The position numbers and the translations under genes are program-made. 64,000 nt of DNA from Agrypnia vestita (taxonomy: Eukaryota > Arthropoda > Insecta > Trichoptera > Phryganeidae), in the NCBI GenBank assembly GCA_016648135.1, contig JADDOH010004284.1, positions 124,001 through 188,000 on the forward strand, written 5' to 3'. The notes beneath the pieces are model-generated. The model saw only the letters and a list, made by a program, of their open reading frames with translations. It ran no database searches and had not been told where the DNA came from. Every line of letters begins with the position of its first letter. Positions within the stretch are counted from its first letter, which is position 1. Of this stretch, positions 46,175-56,929 are shown piece by piece.

Positions 46175-46588
46175 TATGCGTGTATGAATAATGCGCAACC
46201 TCCGAAAATGCTGCCCAAACCTAAAGGAAGACGAATAGACTGGCCCATAATCATGTGACAGGACGAAAAATCCTATCCATTCTCGACGTCAGCAATTGGT
46301 AGGAATCAGTGCAGAGAGCCACTGTCGAGGAGACAGGGTTGGTACAGAAGCAATGCGCAAAGTTTGGAATTTGCCCCGACAAGATGGGCGGGTCGAATAA
46401 AACAAACGACAGATCATCGCCCGCATCACAGCAGAAGACCGGAAAGAACGAAGAAGGATGTCAAGGTAGTCAGGGAAATGGGATGTCAAGATAGCCAAGG
46501 AAATGGGATGTCATTAAGGACCACTACGTCGAGCAAGTCAGCAAATTATAGAACAGTATGTTTCATTTACATGAGTTTAGCGTATCTT

Positions 46589-47090
46589 TACTCTCTTTAT
46601 ATTAACTCGTGGCGTCTGCTTGCTTGACGACAAAACTTTGGATCGATTTTTAACCCTTTTAGCGTGATCCGATCGAGCTGAAACTTTGCAGGAAGACTCG
46701 TGGCGACGATAAAAATGATCTAACAAATTTTCGTTTTAAAAAATTAATTGCAGTATAATTTTGGATTCTTCGAAATTTTAACCGTTTTTTCAAATTGGAA
46801 ACCAAATATAAATACAAATGAGAAAGGAGCACGACGCGTGGAGAAGGCGCGAAACATGTTTCAACTAAGCCATGGATCCGATTAGACGGTTTCGCCGATA
46901 CCCCTATACCAATTATGACGTTTTCAATATTCTATAAGTTTTAAGGATAATAATATACATGGAATAGATTTTCCACATGATCTTAAAGCAAGAGGAATAT
47001 GTTAATGGAATATCAAATTGGAAACAATACAAATGAGAAAGGGAGTATAATAAAAACTTGTTTTTTATGGATAAGTTTTAATATTTTTTC
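46589..47090. repeat. Dispersed repeat family A, copy 4
   Basis: Begins TTTACTCTCTTTATATTAAC, with CGTGGCGTCTGCTTGCTTGA, ATCGATTTTTAACCCTTTTA and CGTGGCGACGATAAAAATGA, and ends near 47050 with GAGAAAGGGAGTATAATAAA and CTTGTTTTTTATGG. Confidence 0.65.
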
Positions 47091-47599
47091 TATTTTGAAT
47101 GGCTAAAGAAAACATGAGCTTTAAACGCACACAATCAACCCCTATCAGTTGACGGCGCTTTAAATATGCATACGCGAAATACTGGAACAAAAACAGACCT
47201 ACATATTTCGAAGTTACGATACTTTACGCAAGGGGTCGGATTTAATATCGTTTTTTCCCACGTTGAAAATACTAGGAACTAAATGTTGCGCAAGAATCCC
47301 ATCGTTTTGGTTCGAAGAAACAGACAACATTTTGAAAGAGAACTTTAATCCACAGAACTTAGATCCATAGGTTTAGTCACAAAAATGTAATAAGTAGGTA
47401 CTAAGACAGTGGATGTAATGTAAAGTTTTTCATTTTAATAAATTGACTAGCTACATCCCGTCAAAAATGACGGAACATTGGTTCGCGTCTTTGCCAAGCC
47501 CTAGTATATATTTAAAGTATCTTTTTGGCGATCCACGGAGAGGCGGCCGACCAGCACACAAACAGACAGACAGAAAACGAAATTATTGTTTAATATATC

Positions 47600-47852
47600 G
47601 TCGCTGTACACATATAATAAAGCCAATGGGCCGTTTAGTACATTCTGAGATGAACGAATCAATTTGTCAATTTTTCATATAAATGATAAAGATATACTAA
47701 AAAAAAACATTACCGTTCATCTGGAAAGTCTGCCTAGTAATTATTTAAAATATTTTTTATAAATCTAGTCTAATTTTAAAACAGTTTCATTCGTTTATCT
47801 CAGAATGTACTAAAACGGCACACAGGATTAATTATATATACAGCGACGATAT
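47600..47852. mobile_element. MITE family D, copy 2
   Basis: ATATCGTCGCTGTA at the left is inverted as TACAGCGACGATAT at the right. The arms GGCCGTTTAGTACATTCTGA and TCAGAATGTACTAAAACGGC continue the hairpin. It is the less degraded partner of 13328-13562. Confidence 0.75.
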
Positions 47853-48393
47853 CAAAAAAATAAAACGCAATTTTTTCACATAATACGTTCGTCTGTTTTT
47901 TGTTCCCAATTCACAGCGCCCCGAACATGAATCTTCAAAAAATAAAAGTATAATATCCCGGTTAAATCTGAAATGAAGCAGAAAATATCCGCGATATCTG
48001 CGAAAGACGATTCGTAACCATTTCCCCGTCCTCCCGCGCCTACATTTATGCACTCACTTTTATCCTTTCGACTTTCTCCCCGTCTTATCGATAATCCGAT
48101 TGCTTCCACCCCAGTCTAGCTCGGAATCAATCCATATTGACGTATTTTATCATTTTTATGACTTCCACTCCGCTAAAAATAAAATGATCGCGGTGGCGGT
48201 TCACACGTACCGACGGTTTATCTAGAATGTGTAACCGTTTCGCCGTCGTTGCTCAACATCCCGAGATGTATATTTGTAACGTGAATATAAATCTAGCGAT
48301 ACTGACATTTAAATCAGCTGAACTCCGCGAGTTACCTCAGATATTCTCCTTTTACTTTTCATTATCCAGTCTGCAGCGATGCCGAACCCGGGG

Positions 48394-48636
48394 CGTTTCT
48401 CGCGACCAAAAAATTTCATTAATTTATTTTAGGTACCTAACTACTTACAACTATTTAAAAAGGCGAATGACTTTGGCAACATTTTAAGGTTCCTTTTTCA
48501 AATTTTCTCGGCGATTCTCGTTTCTCGCGACCAAAAAATTTAATTAATTTATTTTAGGTACCTACTTACAAGTGTTTAAAAAGGCGAATGACTTTGGCAA
48601 CATTTTCCGGTTCCTTTTTCAAATTTTCTCGCGATA
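48394..48636. repeat. Tandem duplication, 125-bp period
   Basis: Two units each start CGTTTCTCGCGACCAAAAAA and run through TTTATTTTAGGTACCTA, AAAAAGGCGAATGACTTTGG and TTCCTTTTTCAAATTTTCTC. They differ by only a few substitutions and a short deletion, indicating a recent duplication. Confidence 0.85.
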
Positions 48637-48639
48637 TGG

Positions 48640-50095
48640 GAAAATCCCACGGTCTCGAAATCACTAATCGCGAAACTCATGTACATTTAGTACCTAATAC
48701 GCAACGTACGGACGACATAATTTGAGCGATGGAATGTTATCTTCAATTGGTAAAATTATTAATGTAGCTGTCAATTATTTTTATTGTCACGGTGATTTGA
48801 AGCGGCATGAAATGTCGGAGCGTCGAGCGCGGCGCGACAGACTACCTATGAAGAAATCTGTATCAATTCGGATAGAGGATGAGCCACACTATAATTTGAA
48901 AACTACATTGGCGTACATTTTAACAACCTTCCAACAGGAATCTCCTTTGACAAAAATTAGCTCCAACTCCTAAACATGTCGGCTTTTTTTTACCCATCTT
49001 TCTCTCACTTCTGAGGACATTGACTCCACGGACCAATTCGTCTAACTGTGCCACCGATATCGAAGCTTTACGTCCGTGCAAATATTACTTTTTCCTCCCA
49101 CGCGACTTCGTAACGCAATTTCTTAGTATTTGAGAATCGCTGCTTCATCACGTTTTGCCATTTTACATTATTGTTTTTGCTTTAGCAACTACCATTTGAA
49201 TTTGACCGACAAGCTCCGAATATGGAATAGTTCGTTTCATTTACCTGCAATGTTAATATTCCGCAAAACAAGAATAATATTGCGCGTTACTTCCATGTTT
49301 ACGTTTTAATACATGAATACGAAATGAAACTATGTCTTCGAATATGTTATTCATCCTATGCGTAAAGCCACATCCGCAACAACAGCACCGCAGTAAATAC
49401 TTGTTTTTTACATCAAAATAACTTACTAAACTTCCGTATCAAAACATACCACTATTCTGAATATTTATAAACAAACCAAAATATTAATTAAAACGCAGTT
49501 TGATTTTGACAGGCACACGACGTAGATAAAAACATGAATGTATTATTTACGATATTGATAAACACTCGATGATTTAATTATTTTCCACGTAAACATAAAT
49601 ATTTCACTAGAAACTGATCAATGACACCGAATACACGGGCTTGTGATTAATGTCATGTTAAACACTTCGTACATTTCGCTTTAATCAAACTTCTATGATA
49701 CCGGTAAATTTGTTATTTAGAAACACACCTGTACGATACACACTACCATTCGGAATCACAAAGAAACTGCAGTGTTGGTAAACATTGCAAAGTTAGAATA
49801 CATTTAAACCGGCTTTAGGAATAAATTATTTCCGGGGGTTATTAAACCAATAAAAGAATCCAAAAAGTTCATAAAGTTGTCCATTAAACAAAAAATTACG
49901 CCTATTTATGTCGATATCTGTGTCATCATTTACTAGACGATAGGCGGAACTTCGTGTTTTCATTAATGAAATCAAATGGAAAAGACTGTAAAGTAAAAAG
50001 CAAGTTAAAGCAACAGCTTGAGGACGAATTTTGGGCCCTTTTCCGAAACTCAAATGAATAGTTTGACGGCACAAATATAAACAAGGAATTTTTCA
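48640..50095. other. Promoter-proximal part of PTPN9 intron 1
   Basis: No element boundary or gene was seen immediately downstream of the first exon's splice donor. Unlike the rest of the intron it appears poor in insertions. Confidence 0.35.
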
Positions 50096-50100
50096 CTCAC

Positions 50101-50133
50101 CGCCTCCTGATCGGCCGTAAGAGCCGCCGCCAT
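50101..50133 (-). CDS. PTPN9: PTPN9/MEG2-type tyrosine phosphatase, coding exon 1
   Basis: Minus-strand ATG at 50133 in a good context (AAAATGG) opens MAAALTADQEA, ending at the donor GTGAGT in phase 0. The exon at 2226-2477 is phase 0 and begins ATLRFIE. The joined sequence reproduces the T-x-E/D-x-E-Q-A-T-x-x-F lead into the Sec14 helices of PTPN9. The exon is only 33 bp of coding sequence. It lies head-to-head with Dcp2. No other ATG with a donor in phase was found closer to exon 2, but an alternative first exon within the intron cannot be excluded. Confidence 0.75.
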
Positions 50134-50464
50134 TTTATTTTGGCTACTAACTAATGTGGCGATATGTAATTGATAATTTTCCTTATTAAAAAATCTCTGA
50201 GCTCACGATTTCCCGAGACCGTTATGGGTAGGAATCGTAGGTCGTAGGAATATTATTTTATCTATGGTCGGGAAATATCGAGAAAAAGGTGTTGCCATGT
50301 CGCCGAGCTTATTTGACAGATATTCCATAGAATTACATAAAAATATCAAAATAAACATAAAGACGTCACTAACAAATTAATGTTTTATTTTCTCTACCTA
50401 CTTAGCCATATTTGTGAATGTTAACAATACTTTCTGCGTAATATAAAATACCTACCTATTTGAA
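50134..50464. promoter_or_regulatory. Divergent promoter region between PTPN9 and Dcp2
   Basis: Only 331 bp separate the two start codons, so both 5' untranslated regions and core promoters must fit here unless leader introns exist. There is no convincing TATA box. A CRE-like AGACGTCACT lies at 50361. Shared regulation is inference. Confidence 0.6.
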
Positions 50465-53400
50465 ATGGACAATAAACAAGACGCGATGGGACCCGTCAAA
50501 GTGATCCAGCATTCGATACCAATTGAAATTTTAGATGATCTTAGTAGGTGAGACTAATAACCTCGTTCAATGATGATAGCTCGATGGCGCTCAGTTAATA
50601 TAATAAATAAATCATTTCTAACTTAACGAAGAGAATTGATTTTTGATAATTCTCCTGTTGTTGATGTTTTCAGTAGATAATGTTGGTATTGTTTGTTTTC
50701 AGTCGGTTTATAATTAATGTGCCGGAAGAAGAGCGTACCAATTTGGTCCGAATATGCTTCCAAATAGAGCTAGCACATTGGTTTTATCTAGATTTTTATT
50801 GTACTGATGAAACCACCAATGTGTTTCCTTGTGGTATGAAAGAGTTTTCTGCACACATTTTTCAGGTTTGTAATGTTATATCATTATTTCAATGGAAATA
50901 AGAACTGTGCCCTATTATTTAGACGGCTAAGGCTATATTTTTTTATTGTTTGAAATACTTCGCTGTAGTTACACCAGTCATTAATACAAGAATCTAAGAT
51001 TTACATTTAATAGAGAATGTGACGCAGAATGTACGTTGTAACATGAATGTCTTCCTAGTAGGGATGGGTCGTCGACGTATTTACCGTCGACGAAACGAGA
51101 CCGTCCACGTCCATCCATCGACGAGACGATCAACTAGTTGAATTCGTCAACTAGTTGACGCGTCAACTTCGTTACGCGGATGTCGCGGACGTTCTATCTA
51201 AACATCGGGACGATGGTCAACTGTCTACGGTTCAATTCGTTGGCTATTTTTATGACGTTAATTTTTAAAATTTAAAGAAGTTCGTAGGAATATAGTTTCG
51301 GGGAAAGTAAAACCGCTACTTGTGCTTATATGTAAAAATAAATATTCTATTATTTATTTGTTTACGCACATTATAGACTTTTACATATTGTTTTATATAC
51401 TTCATTATATATATAATAAAGAAAGAAGTAGGTGTACACAACAATATCAGGTGTAAGCAGTAAAATATTAGTTCAATAAAAAATAAAATAATTAAACAGA
51501 ATTGTTTTATTTTATACAGCGTAAAATTGAGAATTCACCGAATCGTCGCACGTGACATCACAAAAAATCAATCAAAAAATAAATCAATTAAAAAATAATA
51601 GATAATAGCTTATTAAGCCTATCTCGCCCTACGCATGTATTCAAATTTCAAATCTCTAGTCATAGCTCGTGTACTATGGCATCTACAAGTCGACAGCGAG
51701 AGATGAGAGAGAAATAAACGGAGACGTTTTGTCTTGCTCTCGCTCGTTGCTTTGCATTGCGTTAATCTCGAATCGTCCACCGACCACGGCGTCCGCTGTC
51801 CACCGTCTACGAATTCAACTAGTCCATGCGATAAACGTAAACGGTCGACGCGTCGATGCAACGTCAACGGTTGATTTCAACTAGTCCGTCCATTCAACGC
51901 CCATCCCTACTTCCTAGTCAAACAACCATGAGCCCAGTAGTAATAATACTACTCTTCAGAACATTCAATATACTATACCGCAGAACTGTGCATTCACTTC
52001 TCTACCCCTTCATTTCTTTTGTCTATCTCGCCTACGTACATATTACATCTTGACTATTAGGAAATTATTTTAAATAATATGGCGCCGAAAATTTTTTATT
52101 TTGAGTGTTTGTAATTTGAATACTATCATGTAAATCAATGTTTTTGCAATTCAATTTAGTACAATAGGATGTATTGTTAACTGATGATGACACAGTATTT
52201 TTTCTCCAGTAGAAAAGGAAAAAATTGTTGGAATTTTTTTAAATAGTTGTATACTTTTAAAAATGTTTGGATCAATCAATCTTAAAAAAATACGTACATT
52301 ACATGGCGCACAGAATAGTATTTTTGGATTTATTTTATAAAGAGACTTTCTCTGTTCTCCCAGATCTTTTTACTCTGCTGAGACAGTCTGAATTACTTTC
52401 TCAAATTGATTTAGGTTAAAAAGTTCTGTTGAAAATTGATGTATTGCTTGTTCATAATAATTTTTTTTTTTTTTTTCAGCACATTCCATTTCTTCAAAAA
52501 CATCGACCAAACCTTGAGAATATTCTCGATCATTGGAGAGAATACAAGCAATCTGTTCCAACATACGGAGCTATTCTACTGAACGAGGAACTGACACATG
52601 TTTTGCTGGTGCAGTCCTTTTGGACCAAGGCTTCATGGGGGTTTCCCAAAGGCAAGGTCAATGAGGATGAAGAACCGTGGCATTGTGCTTGTAGAGAGGT
52701 ACAAATTCAGTTAAATATCAATTATGTAATTATATAATAATTTTAATTACCAACCAAAGATAATTCTGCTTCCAACTATCAAGAATCTTAAAGGGACTTC
52801 TCCTTCATCAGAATGTGTTCTATGCACTCAGGTTATTTACTTATTTTTTTAAACAGTATTTCTCGTTTAATCTTACAATCATGCTAGGAACTAAATGCTT
52901 ACTATGGTCTCCATTTTTTTGGTAATGAATCGGCTAAGGCAGTTGACTTTAACATATGTATGTGTATTTAAAAAAAAAAATTGTTTCTAATTTAAAATAT
53001 AGTTTTTTTTTGTTATAAAATTATTCTAGTAATAAAGTGCGTATTATCTTTTAAGGTATTAGAAGAAACTGGTTTCGATATAACAAGTCATATTAATAAA
53101 AACGACTTCATAGAATCGACAATTCATGATCAGATTGTGAGGCTGTACATCATCGGACATATTCCTCAGTCCACTAAGTTTCAGCCAAGGTAAATTTATT
53201 TTAATAAAATAAATCAGAAACTTTTTAATTCTGCCTTAAATAATGTATACATAATATAATTTGTCTTATTTTACAGAACGCGCAATGAAATCAAAGCTTG
53301 CGAGTGGTTTCCCATTGCTGATTTACCTTCCAACAGAAAGGACATGACACCCAAGTTGAAAATGGGAGTGAGTCCAAATGCTTTCTTCATGGTACTTCCA

Positions 53401-53817
53401 TTTGTAAAAAGAATGAAGCGTTGGGTTGCTGAGAAAACCCAAAAGAACAACAGTAATTCTAAACGGCTGCGTCACAAGTCAATGGGCGATATAGAAGCAT
53501 CAACGGGAAAAAATAGAAGTAAGGGAATAACGCAAGGATTCCAAAAAGAAATTACTGAATTTCAACAAACAAATGTATTATACAAACCTAAAAACAATTC
53601 CAACCAAAAAAATGCCAACAACTCCGGAAAGAAGGACAAAAAAGGCAACTTTAAAAGACAGCTGTTTACTAATAGCAACTTCAGTAATCAGCCGATGGAT
53701 AAACAGACCTATAATGCAGTTGACAATAATATTTCTTGCGGATCCACTAATTATTTCGCAAAATCTTGGATGCATTTCAAGTTTGACAGAAAAGCCATTT
53801 GGGAAAGCATGGCATAG
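50465..53817 (+). CDS. Dcp2: Dcp2, mRNA-decapping Nudix hydrolase
   Basis: Dcp2 removes the 5' cap of mRNA (releasing m7GDP) in cytoplasmic P-bodies with Dcp1. Coding exons: 50465-50547, 50703-50865, 52480-52698, 53056-53189, 53277-53817 (1,140 bp, 379 residues), all with GT-AG borders and matching phases. The start has a good context (GAAATGG). Residues about 18-110 form the N-terminal regulatory domain ([17 protein letters not shown]). The Nudix domain follows, with the box from G140: GKVNEDE, seven residues, then REVLEETGF, matching G-x5-E-x7-RE-U-x-EE-x-G-U with the metal-binding glutamates intact. Intron 3 splits the box between RE and V. The Box B region reaches about residue 255 ([20 protein letters not shown]). 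The tail is rich in Asn, Lys and Gln and ends in [13 protein letters not shown]. Length is close to vertebrate Dcp2. A hAT element lies in intron 2. Confidence 0.95.
51059..51909. mobile_element. hAT-type element in Dcp2 intron 2
   Basis: Ends TAGGGATGGG and CCCATCCCTA are flanked by a perfect 8-bp duplication CTTCCTAG (51051-51058, 51910-51917), the hAT hallmark. Subterminal regions contain many CAACTAGTTGA and CGTCGACG words. There is no transposase frame, so the 851-bp copy is non-autonomous. Confidence 0.85.
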
Positions 53818-55700
53818 AAGTGAAAGCAGACATGATGGAAAATATTTTTTTCAGTGAAATTTTAAAAATTGGAATGAAAAAGTTTCTTTTATTATTGACT
53901 CTTTATTCTTCTATCTATTGAGATAGATTTTTTTGTTTACTTTTCTTTATGCTTTCCGAAAAAAAGCTATAAGCCGAGGCTGACAAAATATGGAATTATA
54001 TGATTTCCATAACTACATGTTTCCCTTTATGTCTGTAAACATAATTAATCAAGTTATCTGAGGCCCTTATGAAAGTTATAAAGAATGTCAAATGCGTAAG
54101 TGCAACAAGTTGACAGAAATATTTTTAAAAATTGAATCATAATCCTTTTTATTTGTAAGCCGTCAGGATACAGAGGATGTTTTGTTAGTATGTTTATTTT
54201 TTCTTGACAATTGCTTTAATATTTTACCAGTATTTTTAAATTTAGTAAGATTTATGTATTAAGAAGCGTTTTAACTATGGCAGGGTTTAAATTTGCCTGT
54301 TACAACGCAGTAAACACATGACTGAAGACAGAAGATTCTTTTGGAAAATAAAACAAATTTTTCTTTACACGCGTCTATATTTTAAATTTGTCACTCCCAC
54401 TTTTAATTTTTAACAAATTTTGAACACAATACAACAAGAACTATGAAGACATTTTCACATAATAATATAAGTGCACCCTCTGTATTCAATACTCTGAACC
54501 ACATTTCTGAATCTTCTGCAATGATGAGATTCAGATAATTAGTTATGCAATCAGTGCGCGGCCCAGGCTACATGCCAGGGTCGCAATTACATACTATTAT
54601 GTCCTGTGGTTTTTCATGGGTTTACGGCTAGTTATCAGTGAATTTAAAAACGAAGGCTTCATAGTTTTTCCGAATATGTCTAAGTATGTAAGATGTAAGA
54701 AAATGTCTCACAGAAACTATGCTTATCTAACATTGAGTGCATTAGAAAATTCTAGTTATCTCTAATAATACAACATATTTGAACTTCCCTGGGCCAATAG
54801 ATATTTTAGCATTTAGTAATTTTGTATGGTGCATGTACACAATTTAGTCCAGAACGCAACTAAAAAAGTTGCGCTGAGGACAGTGCAGATGGATGCATAT
54901 TATTCACTCTGTATTGAACTTTTACCGATGTGTACTTTGCACCAAAGAGATGTTTTAGTATAAGCCATTAACAAAGTTTTATGATGTGGTCATAATCAAA
55001 TATTTGTTTGAAGTTGTCTATAATGATTATACACGTATAAAAAATTAGCCATTCCCGATACAGCTTGGATGTGGTATTTTTGGTAAGTGCCCTCCATGAC
55101 TCGGTAACCTTGTGAGTGACACTCCTTGGGCTATCTATCGCCCTTGGCGTACCACATTTTTACAACACCAGCATGATACAATTTTTCCTTAAAAATAAAT
55201 TATAATACAAAATTAATTTGCGATCACAAATTTAACTATAGGCATGTGTTACATAATATACTAACATTTCTGATTTGTTTAATTATATACATATTCAAAT
55301 CTCCTTCCCTTTCCTCAACCACTTACAAAAATAGCAAACAATCTTCTCCCTCTGATATAATTTTTTGTGAAATCAACATTAACTAAATCGTATTTCTGTT
55401 TTACCTTAACAAATTTAACATTTTTTATAAAGGATAATTTCTAAAAGCCCATAATTCTGGAGATAGTAATTTGCACATTTTATAGGGCCACAGCACTGTC
55501 AATCTCATTTATGGGTCAAATCTTATTTATGTCATTATTATTATTATTATTATTATATGAATCGGTCAATCTTATTTATAGGTCAAAAATCTTTCGGTTT
55601 TGTTCTCTTCTTGTCTTTATCTTATTTTATATATTTAATTATAGCGGGACAAACTCGAGATCTTTTAGATTTAAAGATCTTGAGTCTGTCCTGTGATATT
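53818..55700. other. Dcp2 3' region and intergenic DNA
   Basis: Downstream of the Dcp2 stop. No further gene was seen. It contains a candidate polyadenylation signal at 54347 and an ATT repeat at about 55535-55556. Confidence 0.4.
54347..54352 (+). terminator. Candidate Dcp2 polyadenylation signal
   Basis: AATAAA about 530 bp after the stop codon, followed by T-rich sequence. Position alone supports it. Confidence 0.35.
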
Positions 55701-55704
55701 GTTA

Positions 55705-56238
55705 GGCTACATTCACATGACCGCGTAGAACTATTAACTGTGCGGATTAATAGTTCTTAATAAATAGAGTTTATCGTCTACATTAGCGCGCGGCGCCGCT
55801 CCTTTCTGCGCGGAAGATCTTGAACCGCGCGGTTCAAGATCCTACAAACCTGTATCGACCCGTTCAGTTGATCCGCGCGGTTTGAGACGGATAGAACGAA
55901 AAAAATGTCGATTTGCTTATCGATGAAATTGAAAAAAGAGATGCCATTTGGAATCTTAGTTCGAAGGACTGTTCGTAAATATAAAGTATAAAGTAAAAAA
56001 CAGGCTTAAAGAAAGTCTTTGACTTAAAATAGGATGTACTCAGTATCGTCTTTGTCTTCTTCTGCAACGTTTCAGTTTTCGGTATAAAATCCATATGCAA
56101 AAATTGCCTCCTCCACGTCCATTCTTGTTGTTGCCAGACTGTTGATGTTGATGCTAGACTGGCTCGCGCACAATGCTGTAATGTGAACGCTCCCAACGCG
56201 GTGCCGAGTGGAACCGCGCGGTCCATGTGAACGTAGCC
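55705..56238. mobile_element. Internally deleted Harbinger element with the 5' ends of both genes
   Basis: The ends GGCTACATTCACATG and CATGTGAACGTAGCC are flanked by TTA duplications (55702-55704, 56239-56241). CGCG-rich subterminal sequence follows at both ends. On plus, 55909-55974 gives VDLLIDEIEKRDAIWNLSSK then DCS and a stop, a MADF start like that at 6910. On minus, 56120-55990 gives MDVEEAIFAYGFYTEN and, one frame over, RRRQRRY-VHPILSQRL with a stop in place of the usual W, the conserved start of Harbinger transposase. The two genes point inward from opposite ends as in autonomous elements. Confidence 0.8.
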
Positions 56239-56461
56239 TTATACTCATTAATGCCGCATTTGACATAATTTACCCTGATTTACACACCGTTAGGGGTTCA
56301 AGTCAAAACTATCACCTACTGATGAACATAGAGGAAGATTTATTTGAAAAAGATTATCTGGGAATAGTGGCAGATTTATAATTGATAACTACCCTTGATA
56401 ACATGTTTGTGTTTTTGGAAGCATTTTTTTTACGCATATTAATTTTTAAATCTTCATTCTG

Positions 56462-56467
56462 TTTATT
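56462..56467 (-). terminator. Candidate GLMP-type gene polyadenylation signal
   Basis: TTTATT on plus (AATAAA on minus), about 460 bp past the stop. Other candidates lie nearby, so the choice is uncertain. Confidence 0.25.
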
Positions 56468-56929
56468 GCATGGTGTCAGTTTTGCTTCTGAACCTCTTCA
56501 TATACAAACATACATTGAGTACTAAATTGGTAGCACAATATTAATAATTACATACAACATAAGTTAATTGTTAACATAAAATAGTTTACATGAATATCAA
56601 ATATCGGTTGGTCGGAATAGGTGCTGAAGGCTTACTCATTTATCTTTAAACATAGTCAAAACTGCATTTAATGCAAATGCTAGGGTTACGGTGCACAAAA
56701 TATATTTCATTACATACTTAATTTTGTCAACATTCAAGATAACTCAATAACCTAAAAACAAATTTCTTAATCTAAGCAACAAAATAATTGGTCTACGCAC
56801 ATTGAGAGATCGAAAGTGCAATACTAAAGTGTAAGACATGTTTCAATTTTGTGCCATACTAATTTAATCACAGTTGGTGCTTGCGTCCAAAATCACAATT
56901 TGGATAAAATTTGCTAGCTACTGTCCCGC

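Larger units (their letters stand above)
2478..50100 (-). other. PTPN9: Intron 1 of the PTPN9-type gene, about 47.6 kb
   Basis: The donor GTGAGT begins at 50100 and the acceptor CAG ends at 2478 on the minus strand. Both flanking exons are phase 0 and the joined peptide (MAAALTADQEA then ATLRFIEI) aligns with the start of PTPN9, where the family has a short acidic TPEEEQA-like lead before ATK-F. I found no host gene inside this interval. It is filled with mobile elements, several nested, and with anonymous AT-rich DNA. The exon pairing is inferred from homology and phase and no transcript was available. Confidence 0.75.

Noticed and set aside
46370..46530. LINE-like TRWAGRIKQTTDHRP words on plus
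   Set aside because: The resemblance to a LINE polymerase tail is short and weak, so it is not annotated.
52801..52840. Possible hammerhead-like CTGATGA on minus in Dcp2 intron 3
   Set aside because: No stem II followed by GAA could be found.
55864..56226. 120-codon minus-strand open frame
   Set aside because: It overlaps the Harbinger remnant in a different frame. The conserved transposase words are in other frames.
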